Made by a program: the position numbers and the translations under genes | NCBI RefSeq assembly: GCF_949287625.1 | Contig: NZ_CASEGO010000037.1 | Span: 1-22,443, forward strand | Direction of reading: 5' to 3' | DNA from: an uncultured Brachyspira sp. | Lineage (GTDB): Bacteria; Spirochaetota; Brachyspiria; Brachyspirales; Brachyspiraceae | DNA: 22,443 bases | In this document: positions 1 through 6,621 of the stretch, in pieces | Numbering within the stretch: the first letter of the stretch is position 1 | How the letters are laid out: every line of letters starts with the position of its first letter | Notes under the pieces: generated by a model | What the model was told of the DNA's origin: nothing | Databases searched by the model: none | Seen by the model: the letters and a program-made list of their open reading frames with translations, nothing else

Positions 1-32
1 AACTGTATTTGTTTAGGTATATACTAAAAATT

Positions 33-95
33 CTTAAGTTTGTCAATTTTTTTATTGTTCTTTTTCCCGCCGCAAAAAGAACCAAAAAGTGCAAG
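33..95 (-). repeat. Intergenic repeat, copy 1 (gcggcggga / gacaaacttaa type)
   Basis: Read on the minus strand, this stretch contains, in order, GCACTTTTTGG, GGCGGGAAAA, an A-rich run and TGACAAACTTAA. The same blocks in the same order and similar spacing occur on the plus strand at 4120-4175. The copies therefore bracket the first genes in opposite orientation. No coding capacity is visible; the function is unknown. Confidence 0.5.
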
Positions 96-149
96 TATTT
101 AAATTATTATCAAATAGTACTAATTACGTATTATATGTATACTAAATTA

Positions 150-670
150 ATAAATTTAGTATAGCCGCATCAATAAGAAAGTTGATAAATTGTTAATAAA
201 TAATAAAAAACTATTAACATTACTAACAAATTTATAAACAATTAAAAATTTGAATTTTACAAGTAAATTTGTTATTTTTCATTAATGATATTTTAGTTAA
301 TATAAACAAAGTTATCAACATCATATAAAGCATATTTTTTAACTTTCTTCTTATATGCAAAAAGTTATCAACATATAAACGTCTTAATAATAATAATAAA
401 TTTTTAAAAAATTTAATATATATAATATTATTATAATACTTTAAAATTATCAGGAATTCAAAATTTGAATTTATAATAAATAAAAATTATGAATTCAATT
501 ATTTAATCAATGTTGATAAGTTGTTGACAATGTTGATAAATAAAAATAAAAAATACTGTATAAATTTCAATATAAAATTCAAATAAAAAATTTATAATAT
601 GAATTTTATATATGAATTCAAAATTTGAATTCATAATTGTTAATGATGATTATCAATTAGCATTTTTAAT
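150..670. other. oriC: Candidate chromosomal replication origin (oriC) with DnaA-box-like repeats
   Basis: There is no gene here. The stretch is almost pure A/T and is punctuated by the 9-mer TTATCAACA or its complement. Exact copies lie at 312-320 and 365-373 (plus) and 511-519 and 531-539 (minus). TGTTGACAA at 522-530 fills the gap to make a tandem of three, and AGTTGATAA (180-188) and TGTTAATAA (191-199) are near-copies. This 9-mer is one base from the E. coli DnaA box TTATCCACA. A nearly perfect 25-bp palindrome at 611-635 (arms TATGAATTCAAA/TTTGAATTCATA) and a related one near 453-473 could help unwinding. ParS-like sites about 3 kb away and the plus-strand bias of downstream genes agree. 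dnaA itself is not in the window, so this remains an inference. Confidence 0.65.
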
Positions 671-680
671 TATTTTATGT

Positions 681-720
681 TATAATAGTTCATAATAGAT
701 ATTATGTTTATTAGCGGTGA
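681..720 (+). promoter_or_regulatory. Probable -10 box and Shine-Dalgarno for the first gene pair
   Basis: TATAAT at 681-686 is a perfect -10 box; the -35 is weak (TTAGCA-like near 657-662). GGTGA at 716-720 lies 5 nt before the ATG at 726 and probably serves as the ribosome binding site. This argues against the GTG at 717, which overlaps it, as the start. Confidence 0.45.
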
Positions 721-725
721 TAGTC

Positions 726-1499
726 ATGAAACAAAGTTTTTATATGAATGAGAAATTAAAAGAGTTAATATCAAATTTAATTTATGATGTTCAAAACTAT
801 AATAGTGTAATATTAAAATATATAGATTTAGAAAGATGTGCTAATAATTACTGTAATGAATCAAGAAATACTATAGTAAGACAAGCCTTTTTAATAGGCA
901 GAACTATGGACGCTCTTAATGATTTTAATAATATCAGCTCAAGTTCATTTGAACTTAGTATGAATTTTGAAAATATAAATAATCTTATTAATGAAGTTTT
1001 AAATAATGTTATTGATTTATTTAAATCAAAAAGAGTAAAGTTTACATTAAATGACGACATATTAAACAGCTGTACAGTTATGATGGATAGGGCAAGAATA
1101 AAAGGAAGTCTTTTGAATATTTTTTCTTTTATATATAATATAATAAAAATAAACAGTACTTTAAATATATCCTGCAGTTTAATTGATTATGATGATGATG
1201 AAGATTTTCTGCTTATGAATGGTGTTAATGGAATAAGCAAACATGATGAGAAGAAGTTAGAATTAAGCAAGGAATGCATAAATATATCTATAACATTTGA
1301 ATGCGATAAAATACCTGAAGATGTAAAGAGAAAACTTTTTAAAACACCTTTAATATCATATAAAAATATGAATTTCAATAATCTCTATCTTTATACTGCT
1401 TATAATATTATAAAAAAACATTACGGTAATGTGTGGATAGAGTCTTTAGAAAATAAGGAAAGGATTAATATAGTTTTTCCAGCTAAGAACAAATTATGA
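726..1499 (+). CDS. Histidine-kinase-like protein with lost catalytic motifs (pseudokinase)
   Basis: From the ATG at 726 this gives 257 residues; a GTG at 717 would add three. The layout follows a histidine kinase core without a sensor. An N-terminal helical part has no recognisable phospho-acceptor His (H-box). The stretch 'NFENINNLINEVLNNVIDLFK' resembles the linker after the dimerisation helices, and the C-terminal half resembles a GHKL ATPase fold. The ATP-binding motifs have decayed. The N-box keeps one Asn ('FIYNIIK'). The DxGxG motif reads 'FECDK' before 'IPEDVKRKLF'. The GLGL motif reads 'NLYLYTAYNIIKKHYGNVWIES'-like, with both glycines gone. It therefore probably cannot bind ATP conventionally or phosphorylate. 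The stop overlaps the next gene's start (ATGA), so the two are translationally coupled and probably work together. Fold assignment is by pattern only. Confidence 0.6.
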   Translation: MKQSFYMNEKLKELISNLIYDVQNYNSVILKYIDLERCANNYCNESRNTIVRQAFLIGRTMDALNDFNNISSSSFELSMNFENINNLINEVLNNVIDLFKSKRVKFTLNDDILNSCTVMMDRARIKGSLLNIFSFIYNIIKINSTLNISCSLIDYDDDEDFLLMNGVNGISKHDEKKLELSKECINISITFECDKIPEDVKRKLFKTPLISYKNMNFNNLYLYTAYNIIKKHYGNVWIESLENKERINIVFPAKNKL

Positions 1500-2458
1500 A
1501 TTATATATTGGGTTATGGACTATTACTTGCCTATTTATTTGGATTTATAATAGGCTTTTCTGCCATACTATTTTCTATTATTTACTATATAATAGAAAGG
1601 GTAGCTTGGCTTAAATATTATATAGTATTTTTATTTACATTTGCTTTTCTTCTTTTCATAAGGGCTATTAAATTACTGAGTTTTTTAACAGTTCCTTCTT
1701 TTATGTCTGGGAATATATTTAATACATTATATTTTTTCAGTTTTTCTGTTGCTATGTCTTTGATGCTTTATTTTATACCTGCATTTTTATATAGATTTTT
1801 AAATGTGAAATGGACTTTTAAAGAGAATATTATTTATATAATAGTTTCAGTAACTCATTTTGTTTTAAGCATATTAGGAATACTCACAAGATTTGATATA
1901 TATATTATAAGCAGCGTAATATTTTATGTTTCTATAATAGTGATATTTGTAATAGGAGCTCTTAATTATAAAAGAATAGAAGATAAAACAATAAAGTTTA
2001 TAGTTAAAATATTGGGAATTATAACTATTATAATATATCCAGTTTTGATATATCAGCTTATAGTATATAGAAGAGAAGCTGCTGACATAGGTTCTATGGA
2101 TATAACTTTAGTGTTATTCTACATATGGTGGAATTTGGTTATGCTTGGATATTTGTCTTGGTATTTTATAAGTATAGTAAAAAGCAAAAATATTTTTAAT
2201 AGTTCAAATACTAAATCAGATAATAATACTATAGATGAAGCAAATAAAAATACTAATATTGAAAATGTAGAAGACTCAGTAAATTTAACTAGAAGAGAAA
2301 GAGAAATATTATCATATCTTCTTGATGGTAAAACCAATAAAGAAGTATCATTAATACTAGATATATCTTTAAATACAGTTAATAATCATGTTGCTAATAT
2401 ATATGAGAAATCAGGAGTAAAGAATAGGGTAGAGCTTGTAAACAAATTTACAAAGTGA
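1496..2458 (+). CDS. Multi-pass membrane protein with C-terminal LuxR-type HTH
   Basis: This is a 320-residue protein. Residues about 1-235 form roughly seven hydrophobic segments (near 4-30, 38-60, 72-100, 110-130, 135-157, 165-188 and 203-230). A polar Asn/Ser/Asp-rich linker follows (about 235-260). The last 57 residues are a LuxR/GerE DNA-binding domain: 'LTRREREILSYLLDGKTN' then 'KEVSLILDISLNTVNNHVANIYEKSGV'. The architecture suggests a membrane-anchored one-component transcription factor that senses through its membrane domain. It overlaps the degenerate kinase by 4 nt, so the two may form a sensor-regulator pair. The ligand and targets are not visible. The HTH is clear; the membrane topology is estimated by eye. 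Confidence 0.75.
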   Translation: MNYILGYGLLLAYLFGFIIGFSAILFSIIYYIIERVAWLKYYIVFLFTFAFLLFIRAIKLLSFLTVPSFMSGNIFNTLYFFSFSVAMSLMLYFIPAFLYRFLNVKWTFKENIIYIIVSVTHFVLSILGILTRFDIYIISSVIFYVSIIVIFVIGALNYKRIEDKTIKFIVKILGIITIIIYPVLIYQLIVYRREAADIGSMDITLVLFYIWWNLVMLGYLSWYFISIVKSKNIFNSSNTKSDNNTIDEANKNTNIENVEDSVNLTRREREILSYLLDGKTNKEVSLILDISLNTVNNHVANIYEKSGVKNRVELVNKFTK

Positions 2459-2507
2459 AGAATGGCATATTCAAATTTTATTTACTTATGATAACTAGGA
2501 CTTTGAA

Positions 2508-2539
2508 AAAAATAGTAAGTCAATAAACTTACTATTTTT
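2508..2539. terminator. Bidirectional intrinsic terminator
   Basis: A perfect 13-bp stem (AAAAATAGTAAGT at 2508-2520, ACTTACTATTTTT at 2527-2539) closes a 6-nt loop, with A and T runs on the two sides. It sits between convergent genes and can serve both strands, although the stem is AT-rich. Confidence 0.6.
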
Positions 2540-2573
2540 AGAAGAATTAGAGCTTCTCAAAACTATTATAAAA

Positions 2574-2867
2574 TCAATCTAAAGGCATAGAATCTATAAT
2601 AGAATTAGCAAGGGAGTTCAAAACTTCTTCTCTTAAGGCACCATCTTGCATATATAATTCAAGTCTTTTTTTAGCTTCGGCTATTTTTTCTTCTCTTACA
2701 TCAGGAGCTTCTTTAATGATATTAACTAGTTTTTCATTTTGCAAAGCTATTCTAGATTCATTAGAAATTTCTATTCTGTCTGAACCCATTTTAGAAACTT
2801 TTTCATTATATTTAATATTAGATTTTTGCTGTATATTTGATGTGCCGCCTATTTTATCAATTGTCAT
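2574..2867 (-). CDS. flgM: FlgM-like anti-sigma-28 factor
   Basis: From the ATG at 2867 this encodes 97 residues. The start is supported by a strong Shine-Dalgarno (TAAGGAGT on the minus strand, 2873-2880); an upstream in-frame extension to 2951 would run into rsmI and has no such signal. The C-terminal two thirds carry the FlgM pattern: 'DRIEISNES' (about 29-37), then 'IKEAPDVREEKIAEAKKRLE' with the conserved P-D-V-R-E-E-K core, then a helix near the end. FlgM binds the flagellar sigma factor FliA and holds back late flagellar genes until the hook-basal body is built. A homologue fits a spirochaete with periplasmic flagella. It lies 10 nt after rsmI, so the two are probably co-transcribed; no flagellar gene is adjacent. 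Confidence 0.75.
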   Translation of the reverse strand: MTIDKIGGTSNIQQKSNIKYNEKVSKMGSDRIEISNESRIALQNEKLVNIIKEAPDVREEKIAEAKKRLELYMQDGALREEVLNSLANSIIDSMPLD

Positions 2868-2877
2868 AACTGACTCC

Positions 2878-3705
2878 TTACATAAGATTATTTTCGGCAT
2901 TAGCTTCGCATACTTTAGATTTTCTATTATCAATAATAATGCAAAATTCACCTTTAGTTAGTATACTACCATCTGTAAAAAAATCAAGGATATTTTTAGC
3001 TTCTGCCCTTATAATTTGCTCAAATTGCTTAGTTAGTTCTCTTCCGATAACAATATCCGTTTTTTCTCCGAATATGTTAACAATATCTTCAAGGCATTCT
3101 TTAACTCTGTAAACAGACTCATATATTACTATTATAGTTTTATGATTTAAATATAAATCTTTTAACTGATTTTTTCTTTTTCCAGATTTATTGGAAAGGA
3201 AGCCTACAAATAGGGTATTTCCAGAAAGCCCAGAAACAGATAGTAGGGAAGTAAAAGCAGATATTCCTCCTACTGGAACTATTTTAATATTTTTTTCAAT
3301 AGCTATTTTTATAATGCTCACACCTGGATCGCTTATACAAGGGGTACCTGCATCGCTTATGATAGCTGCTGATTTGCCTTCTAATATTTCATCAATATAT
3401 TCATTAATTCTGTATTCAGAAGAATGGCTATGATAAGAGAATAATTTATTTTTTATTTTATAGAAGTTAAGCAGTTTTACAGCAACTCTTGTATCTTCAG
3501 CTAGTATAAAGTCAACGTTTCTTAATATTTTTAGAGCTCTTATAGTAATATCTTCTATATTTCCTATAGGGGTTGCTACAACATAAATAACGCCGTTTTC
3601 CGCTTCATTTTTATTATTTTCATTATTGATAATTTCTTCAACAAACTCATCATCAGTTTTTTTATTAGTATTTATTTCTTCATCATTGTATTTATTGTTT
3701 TTGAT
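2878..3705 (-). CDS. rsmI: 16S rRNA (cytidine-1402 2'-O) methyltransferase RsmI, with a start-codon anomaly
   Basis: RsmI uses SAM to 2'-O-methylate C1402 of 16S rRNA. The core is intact: 'VIYVVATPIGNIEDIT' (residues 39-54 counted from 3705), 'LAEDTRVAVKLLNFY' (about 68-82), 'YHSHSSEYR', 'IISDAGTPCISDPG' (115-128), 'VPVGGISAFTSLLSVSGLSG', 'YESVYR' and 'RELTKQFEQIIRAE'. There is no in-frame ATG, GTG or TTG between the upstream stop and this core; the first is a GTG at 3321, inside the fold. The coordinates use an ATC codon at 3705, which lies 7 nt after a good AGGAG (3717-3713). The alternative is the ATG at 3712 followed by a one-base shift at a 5-A run (3702-3698); with four As the frame would be open. 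It may be a non-canonical start, a recent frameshift or a sequence error. Identity is secure; the start is not. Confidence 0.85.
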   Translation of the reverse strand: MKNNKYNDEEINTNKKTDDEFVEEIINNENNKNEAENGVIYVVATPIGNIEDITIRALKILRNVDFILAEDTRVAVKLLNFYKIKNKLFSYHSHSSEYRINEYIDEILEGKSAAIISDAGTPCISDPGVSIIKIAIEKNIKIVPVGGISAFTSLLSVSGLSGNTLFVGFLSNKSGKRKNQLKDLYLNHKTIIVIYESVYRVKECLEDIVNIFGEKTDIVIGRELTKQFEQIIRAEAKNILDFFTDGSILTKGEFCIIIDNRKSKVCEANAENNLM

Positions 3706-3717
3706 AGTGCATCTCCT
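3698..3717 (-). promoter_or_regulatory. Unusual rsmI translation start region
   Basis: On the minus strand AGGAG (3717-3713) is directly followed by ATG (3712-3710), which is too close for normal initiation and opens only a six-codon frame. Seven nucleotides after AGGAG lies ATC (3705-3703), in the rsmI frame. A run of five As (3702-3698) follows; a one-A change there would join the ATG to rsmI. Confidence 0.55.
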
Positions 3718-3780
3718 ATATTTTATTAATTTAATTATATATTAATTTTTTATTAATACAATATTATTGTAATTAAAAAA

Positions 3781-3796
3781 TGTTTCATGTGAAACA
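3781..3796. other. parS: parS-like ParB binding site 1
   Basis: TGTTTCATGTGAAACA matches the bacterial parS consensus TGTTTCACGTGAAACA at 15 of 16 positions, differing only at one central base. ParB loads at parS near origins to direct chromosome segregation and condensin loading. Confidence 0.75.
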
Positions 3797-3841
3797 TTAC
3801 TTTGTATATATTTTATATTAATATAGATTGATAAATTATAA

Positions 3842-3857
3842 GTTTTCACGTGAAACA
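3842..3857. other. parS: parS-like ParB binding site 2
   Basis: GTTTTCACGTGAAACA matches the parS consensus at 14 of 16 positions; only the first two outer bases differ and the CACGTG centre is intact. It lies about 60 bp from site 1, in the same gene-free region. Confidence 0.75.
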
Positions 3858-3859
3858 AA

Positions 3860-4119
3860 TTATATATTGTTATGTGTATTATAGAATAATTTTATAGTGT
3901 TTTATAAATCAATAAAATCATAACAAATTGATTAAATATACTAAATATTTTTATATTATAAATTTTAATAATTATATTTTTGACATATTAAAATTATTTT
4001 ACGGCTGTATAAAATTTCTATCGTATTAAGCAGCATTATGTAAAGGTTATTAACCTATAGTTAGAAGAGAGTAAATAAAGTACGCAGATAAATGAAATGA
4101 TTTATTTAGTATTATTTCT
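3860..4119. other. Gene-free AT-rich stretch between parS sites
   Basis: No open frame, RNA gene or convincing promoter is visible. Together with its surroundings it forms a gene-free block of nearly 1 kb (3706-4697) that holds the parS sites, a short intergenic repeat and one repeat-family element. Confidence 0.4.
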
Positions 4120-4175
4120 GCACTTGTACTTTTGGGAAGCAGGCGGGAAAAGTGCAAAAAAATGACAAACTTAAA
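4120..4175 (+). repeat. Intergenic repeat, copy 2 (gcggcggga / gacaaacttaa type)
   Basis: The blocks GCACTT, TTTTGG, GGCGGGAAAA, an A run and TGACAAACTTAA occur here in the same order as on the opposite strand at 33-95. It directly abuts the left end of the inverted-repeat element that begins near 4180. Confidence 0.5.
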
Positions 4176-4179
4176 TATT

Positions 4180-4453
4180 ATACTTATTTTAAAAATCAAT
4201 TTGTTAATATATAGTTTTTTAATTCAATATTTTTTTAATAATAGCTTCAAAGTACGAAAAGTAACCGCTATATGCCCAAGTTCTTTTATTATAATATACG
4301 CCTGCAACTAAAGGAAGTACTGTTAGTATAATGCACAGCCTGCCTTCTATACCTAGCTCTAAGTGCCGTATTGTGAAAGAACTTATATAGACTAAATATA
4401 TAATTTATAAAAATTTAATATATAATTTTGTCAATAACTTTTGAAACAAGTCT
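4180..4453. mobile_element. MITE-like element, family I copy 1
   Basis: The left end (ACTTATTTTAAAAATCAAT, 4182-4200) corresponds to the left end of the 6144 copy. The right end TTTTGAAACAAGTCT (to 4453) is the reverse complement of the AGACTTGTTTCAAAA end seen there. Copies 1 and 2 share 'TTGTTAATATATAGTTTTTT' near the left and 'TAAATATATAATTTATA' near the right. The middle (about 4250-4380) is unrelated to the other copies and richer in G/C than its surroundings. No coding capacity is visible, which suggests a non-autonomous element. Confidence 0.55.
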
Positions 4454-4586
4454 ATTTTAAGTATTATATATAACACAGCTTATAATTGATAAACTATAGT
4501 TACATTTAAAAAAACTGTACTTGAAAATGATGCATTCTTAGCAATAAAATATTAAAACAATTACTAATTCAAATTATAAAAGTAAC

Positions 4587-4602
4587 ATTTTCACGTGAAA
4601 CA
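4587..4602. other. parS: parS-like ParB binding site 3
   Basis: ATTTTCACGTGAAACA matches the parS consensus at 14 of 16 positions with an intact CACGTG core. It lies about 730 bp from site 2 and about 95 bp upstream of the TonB-like gene. Confidence 0.75.
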
Positions 4603-4697
4603 ATTTTTAATCTTTAGCAATATAATATGTTTAAATTTATTATAAAATTAATATTGTAAATTATAGCAATTAGTATAAAATTATATATATATTTATT

Positions 4698-5618
4698 ATG
4701 AAAGAAAAACTTAAAAAATTTAAACAAAAAATAATTAAAAGAAAAGATATAATATTTTCTGTTATAGTATCCTTTATACTGCATGTGTTTATATTCAGCT
4801 TTATTAATACTTCAATAATGCAGGACGTGTTTGCATATGAGAAGGCTAAGCAAGAAGCTGAAGAAGAGGCTAAAAAGGATAATTATATGTTTTTGGTAGA
4901 AACTCCTGAAGTTGAAGAGGAAGAAAGCAAAGAAGATACACCTTTTGCATCCGATAAAACTTTGAGATCTAAAGGTCAGACTGATGTTAAACCTTCAAAG
5001 ACTTTTTCAGATACTTCGGTTTTTTCATTTCTCGGAGACGGTGCTAATAGCCCTGTGGTAGAGAGAAGACCTAATCAAAACTTTAATAATAATAATACAT
5101 TACAAAATCAAAACCAGAGAAAAGAATTAGGAAGAGAAACAAGCAGAGATAATATAGAAACATATAAGCCTAAAAATCCGGGTATGAAGGGAGACACTAA
5201 AATTCCAGCCTCTTTTGAAGAGGGTGCCGACAGAGCTGTTGTATTTTCAAGTGAAACTGGAAGCATACAGCTTGGAACAAAGGCTCAGGAATATTTTTGG
5301 TATTTTTATGCTTTGGTAGGTTCTATAAGAGATTCTTGGTATCTTACTATACCTAATCAGGCTCATTATTTAGGACTTATAAGAACAGATGAAGTTGAGG
5401 TTTTAATATCTATAGATGAAGAGGGTAATATATTATTTGAGAAATTTTTAAAGAAATCAGAAAACGGACAAACCAGCCTTGATAATTCCTGTTCCAAAGC
5501 AATAGAGTATGCTAAAAAATTAAAACCTCCTCCTCAGGGTTTATGGAATGATTATGCTGAAAATGGTAAAATATATATACCGTTTAAATTTATATATCAA
5601 AATTTCAGCAGAGATTAA
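4698..5618 (+). CDS. TonB/TolA-like energy transducer
   Basis: This 306-residue protein has a short basic cytoplasmic N-terminus, one membrane helix (about 18-40) and a long acidic, Asn/Gln-rich periplasmic linker (about 48-185). The C-terminal domain (about 195-300) resembles TonB_C: 'VGSIRDSWYL', 'VEVLISIDEEGNI', 'SKAIEYAKKLKPPPQGL', 'IYIPFKFIY'. The membrane helix contains S25-x3-H29, matching the SxxxH motif by which TonB and TolA contact ExbB/ExbD or TolQ/TolR. It probably passes proton-motive force to an outer-membrane transporter or stabilises the envelope. No exbB/exbD neighbour is present. No Shine-Dalgarno is visible before the ATG; AT-rich -10-like sequence lies very close, so a short or absent leader is possible. 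Confidence 0.7.
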   Translation: MKEKLKKFKQKIIKRKDIIFSVIVSFILHVFIFSFINTSIMQDVFAYEKAKQEAEEEAKKDNYMFLVETPEVEEEESKEDTPFASDKTLRSKGQTDVKPSKTFSDTSVFSFLGDGANSPVVERRPNQNFNNNNTLQNQNQRKELGRETSRDNIETYKPKNPGMKGDTKIPASFEEGADRAVVFSSETGSIQLGTKAQEYFWYFYALVGSIRDSWYLTIPNQAHYLGLIRTDEVEVLISIDEEGNILFEKFLKKSENGQTSLDNSCSKAIEYAKKLKPPPQGLWNDYAENGKIYIPFKFIYQNFSRD

Positions 5619-5663
5619 TTAATTTTTTAATTTGTTCTTTATTAGTTTATTTATGAGATTATT

Positions 5664-6119
5664 ATGAGTTTTATTGATAAGGAAAGCATATTCTTAGAAA
5701 ATGAATGTTCTTCCAAAGAGGAATTGTTTGATTTTTTATCCAAAAAGATGTTAGAGTTTGAACCAAGTTATAATGCTGAATTGATAAAAGAAGGATTATA
5801 TGATAGGGAAAAAGACGGAAACACTGTTATAGCAGATATGACAGCTATGCCGCATGCAAGATTAGAATCTATTAAAAATTTTAAAATTATCCTTGTATCT
5901 CTTAAAAAATCTATAGAATATAATTCTGATGAAAATATTGATTTAGCTTATTCTATATTTGCACCTATTGATGCCAATGATGAGTTTATTGATTTATTAA
6001 TGCTAGTAGCTCTTATTATACAAGATGAAGAGCTTCAAAAAACTATAAGAAATGCAAAAATAGGCGATGAAGAAAAAATATCATCTATGATAGAAGATGT
6101 TTTAAAACCATATCATTAA
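5664..6119 (+). CDS. PTS EIIA (fructose/nitrogen-type) domain protein
   Basis: This is a single-domain 151-residue protein of the PtsN/FruA EIIA family. The phospho-acceptor is His64 in 'TAMPHARLESI', the usual A-x-P-H context. The supporting core is 'KEELFDFLSKKMLE', 'LYDREKDGNTVIADMTAMPHA' and the C-terminal 'FIDLLMLVALIIQDEELQ'. Such proteins take phosphate from HPr and either pass it to a sugar permease EIIB or act as regulators. With no EIIB or EIIC neighbour, a regulatory role like PtsN is as likely as transport. It starts 45 nt after the TonB-like gene, so it is probably co-transcribed. The ribosome binding site is weak (GAG near 5654). Confidence 0.8.
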   Translation: MSFIDKESIFLENECSSKEELFDFLSKKMLEFEPSYNAELIKEGLYDREKDGNTVIADMTAMPHARLESIKNFKIILVSLKKSIEYNSDENIDLAYSIFAPIDANDEFIDLLMLVALIIQDEELQKTIRNAKIGDEEKISSMIEDVLKPYH

Positions 6120-6143
6120 TTTTATTTATTAAAAAATTATATT

Positions 6144-6348
6144 AGACTTGTTTCAAAACTCAATCTGTTAATATATAGTTTTTTTATTTAATATTTTTTT
6201 AATTATAGTTCTATCTTTATAGTCATTTACAGTTCTTTTGTAATATATTGTAGGCGGAATAAATAACTGCATTTATATAGATTAAATATATAATTTATAC
6301 TATATATAAAACATCATGTTTGTAAGAATTAAATATTTTGAAACAGAT
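6144..6348. mobile_element. MITE-like element, family I copy 2
   Basis: It starts with AGACTTGTTTCAAAACT (6144-6160) and ends with the inverted TTTTGAAACAGAT (to about 6348). Inner blocks shared with copy 1 are 'CTGTTAATATATAGTTTTTT' and 'TAAATATATAATTTATA'. The rest differs. No open frame is visible. The following 6349-6556 is AT-rich with nothing recognisable. Confidence 0.55.
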
Positions 6349-6556
6349 ATATTATTAGATGTTTATATTATCATAAAAAATTAATTTATAATTCATTCAA
6401 TATTTTATACCTTATTCTATACATTTAAAATATATTTTTCTATAATAATAATATTTCTTATTATATAATAAATATTAATTGTATAATAAATTTAAAAATA
6501 ATGTCGTATTATGCAAATTTTATATTAAAAAATGTATGTATTTGATGATAATATTA

Positions 6557-6612
6557 TTGACATTGTATTTATAAATGTTATAATAGAGAATAATAAAATG
6601 ATATTTTAGGAG
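6557..6612 (+). promoter_or_regulatory. Consensus sigma-70 promoter and RBS of the first alcohol dehydrogenase
   Basis: TTGACA (6557-6562) and TATAAT (6579-6584) are both perfect consensus with a 16-bp spacer. AGGAG at 6608-6612 lies 9 nt before the ATG at 6622. This is the strongest promoter in the window and predicts high expression. Confidence 0.8.
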
Positions 6613-6621
6613 ATTAAAATA

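Noticed and set aside
611..635. GAATTC-based palindrome as a specific regulator operator
   Set aside because: Related GAATTC/AAATTTGAATT blocks recur across the candidate origin, so it is better seen as part of that region than as a single operator.
2868..2951. Longer start for the FlgM-like protein at 2951
   Set aside because: The extension overlaps the end of rsmI, lacks a ribosome site, and has no FlgM-like residues; ATG 2867 has a strong AAGGAGT.
2716..3433. Plus-strand frames opposite rsmI and flgM
   Set aside because: Both opposite genes are conserved; these frames are antisense shadows with no start signals.
4250..4380. G/C-richer stretch that might be a gene remnant or an RNA gene
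   Set aside because: No tRNA cloverleaf, no long frame and no convincing structure; treated as the interior of a MITE-like element.
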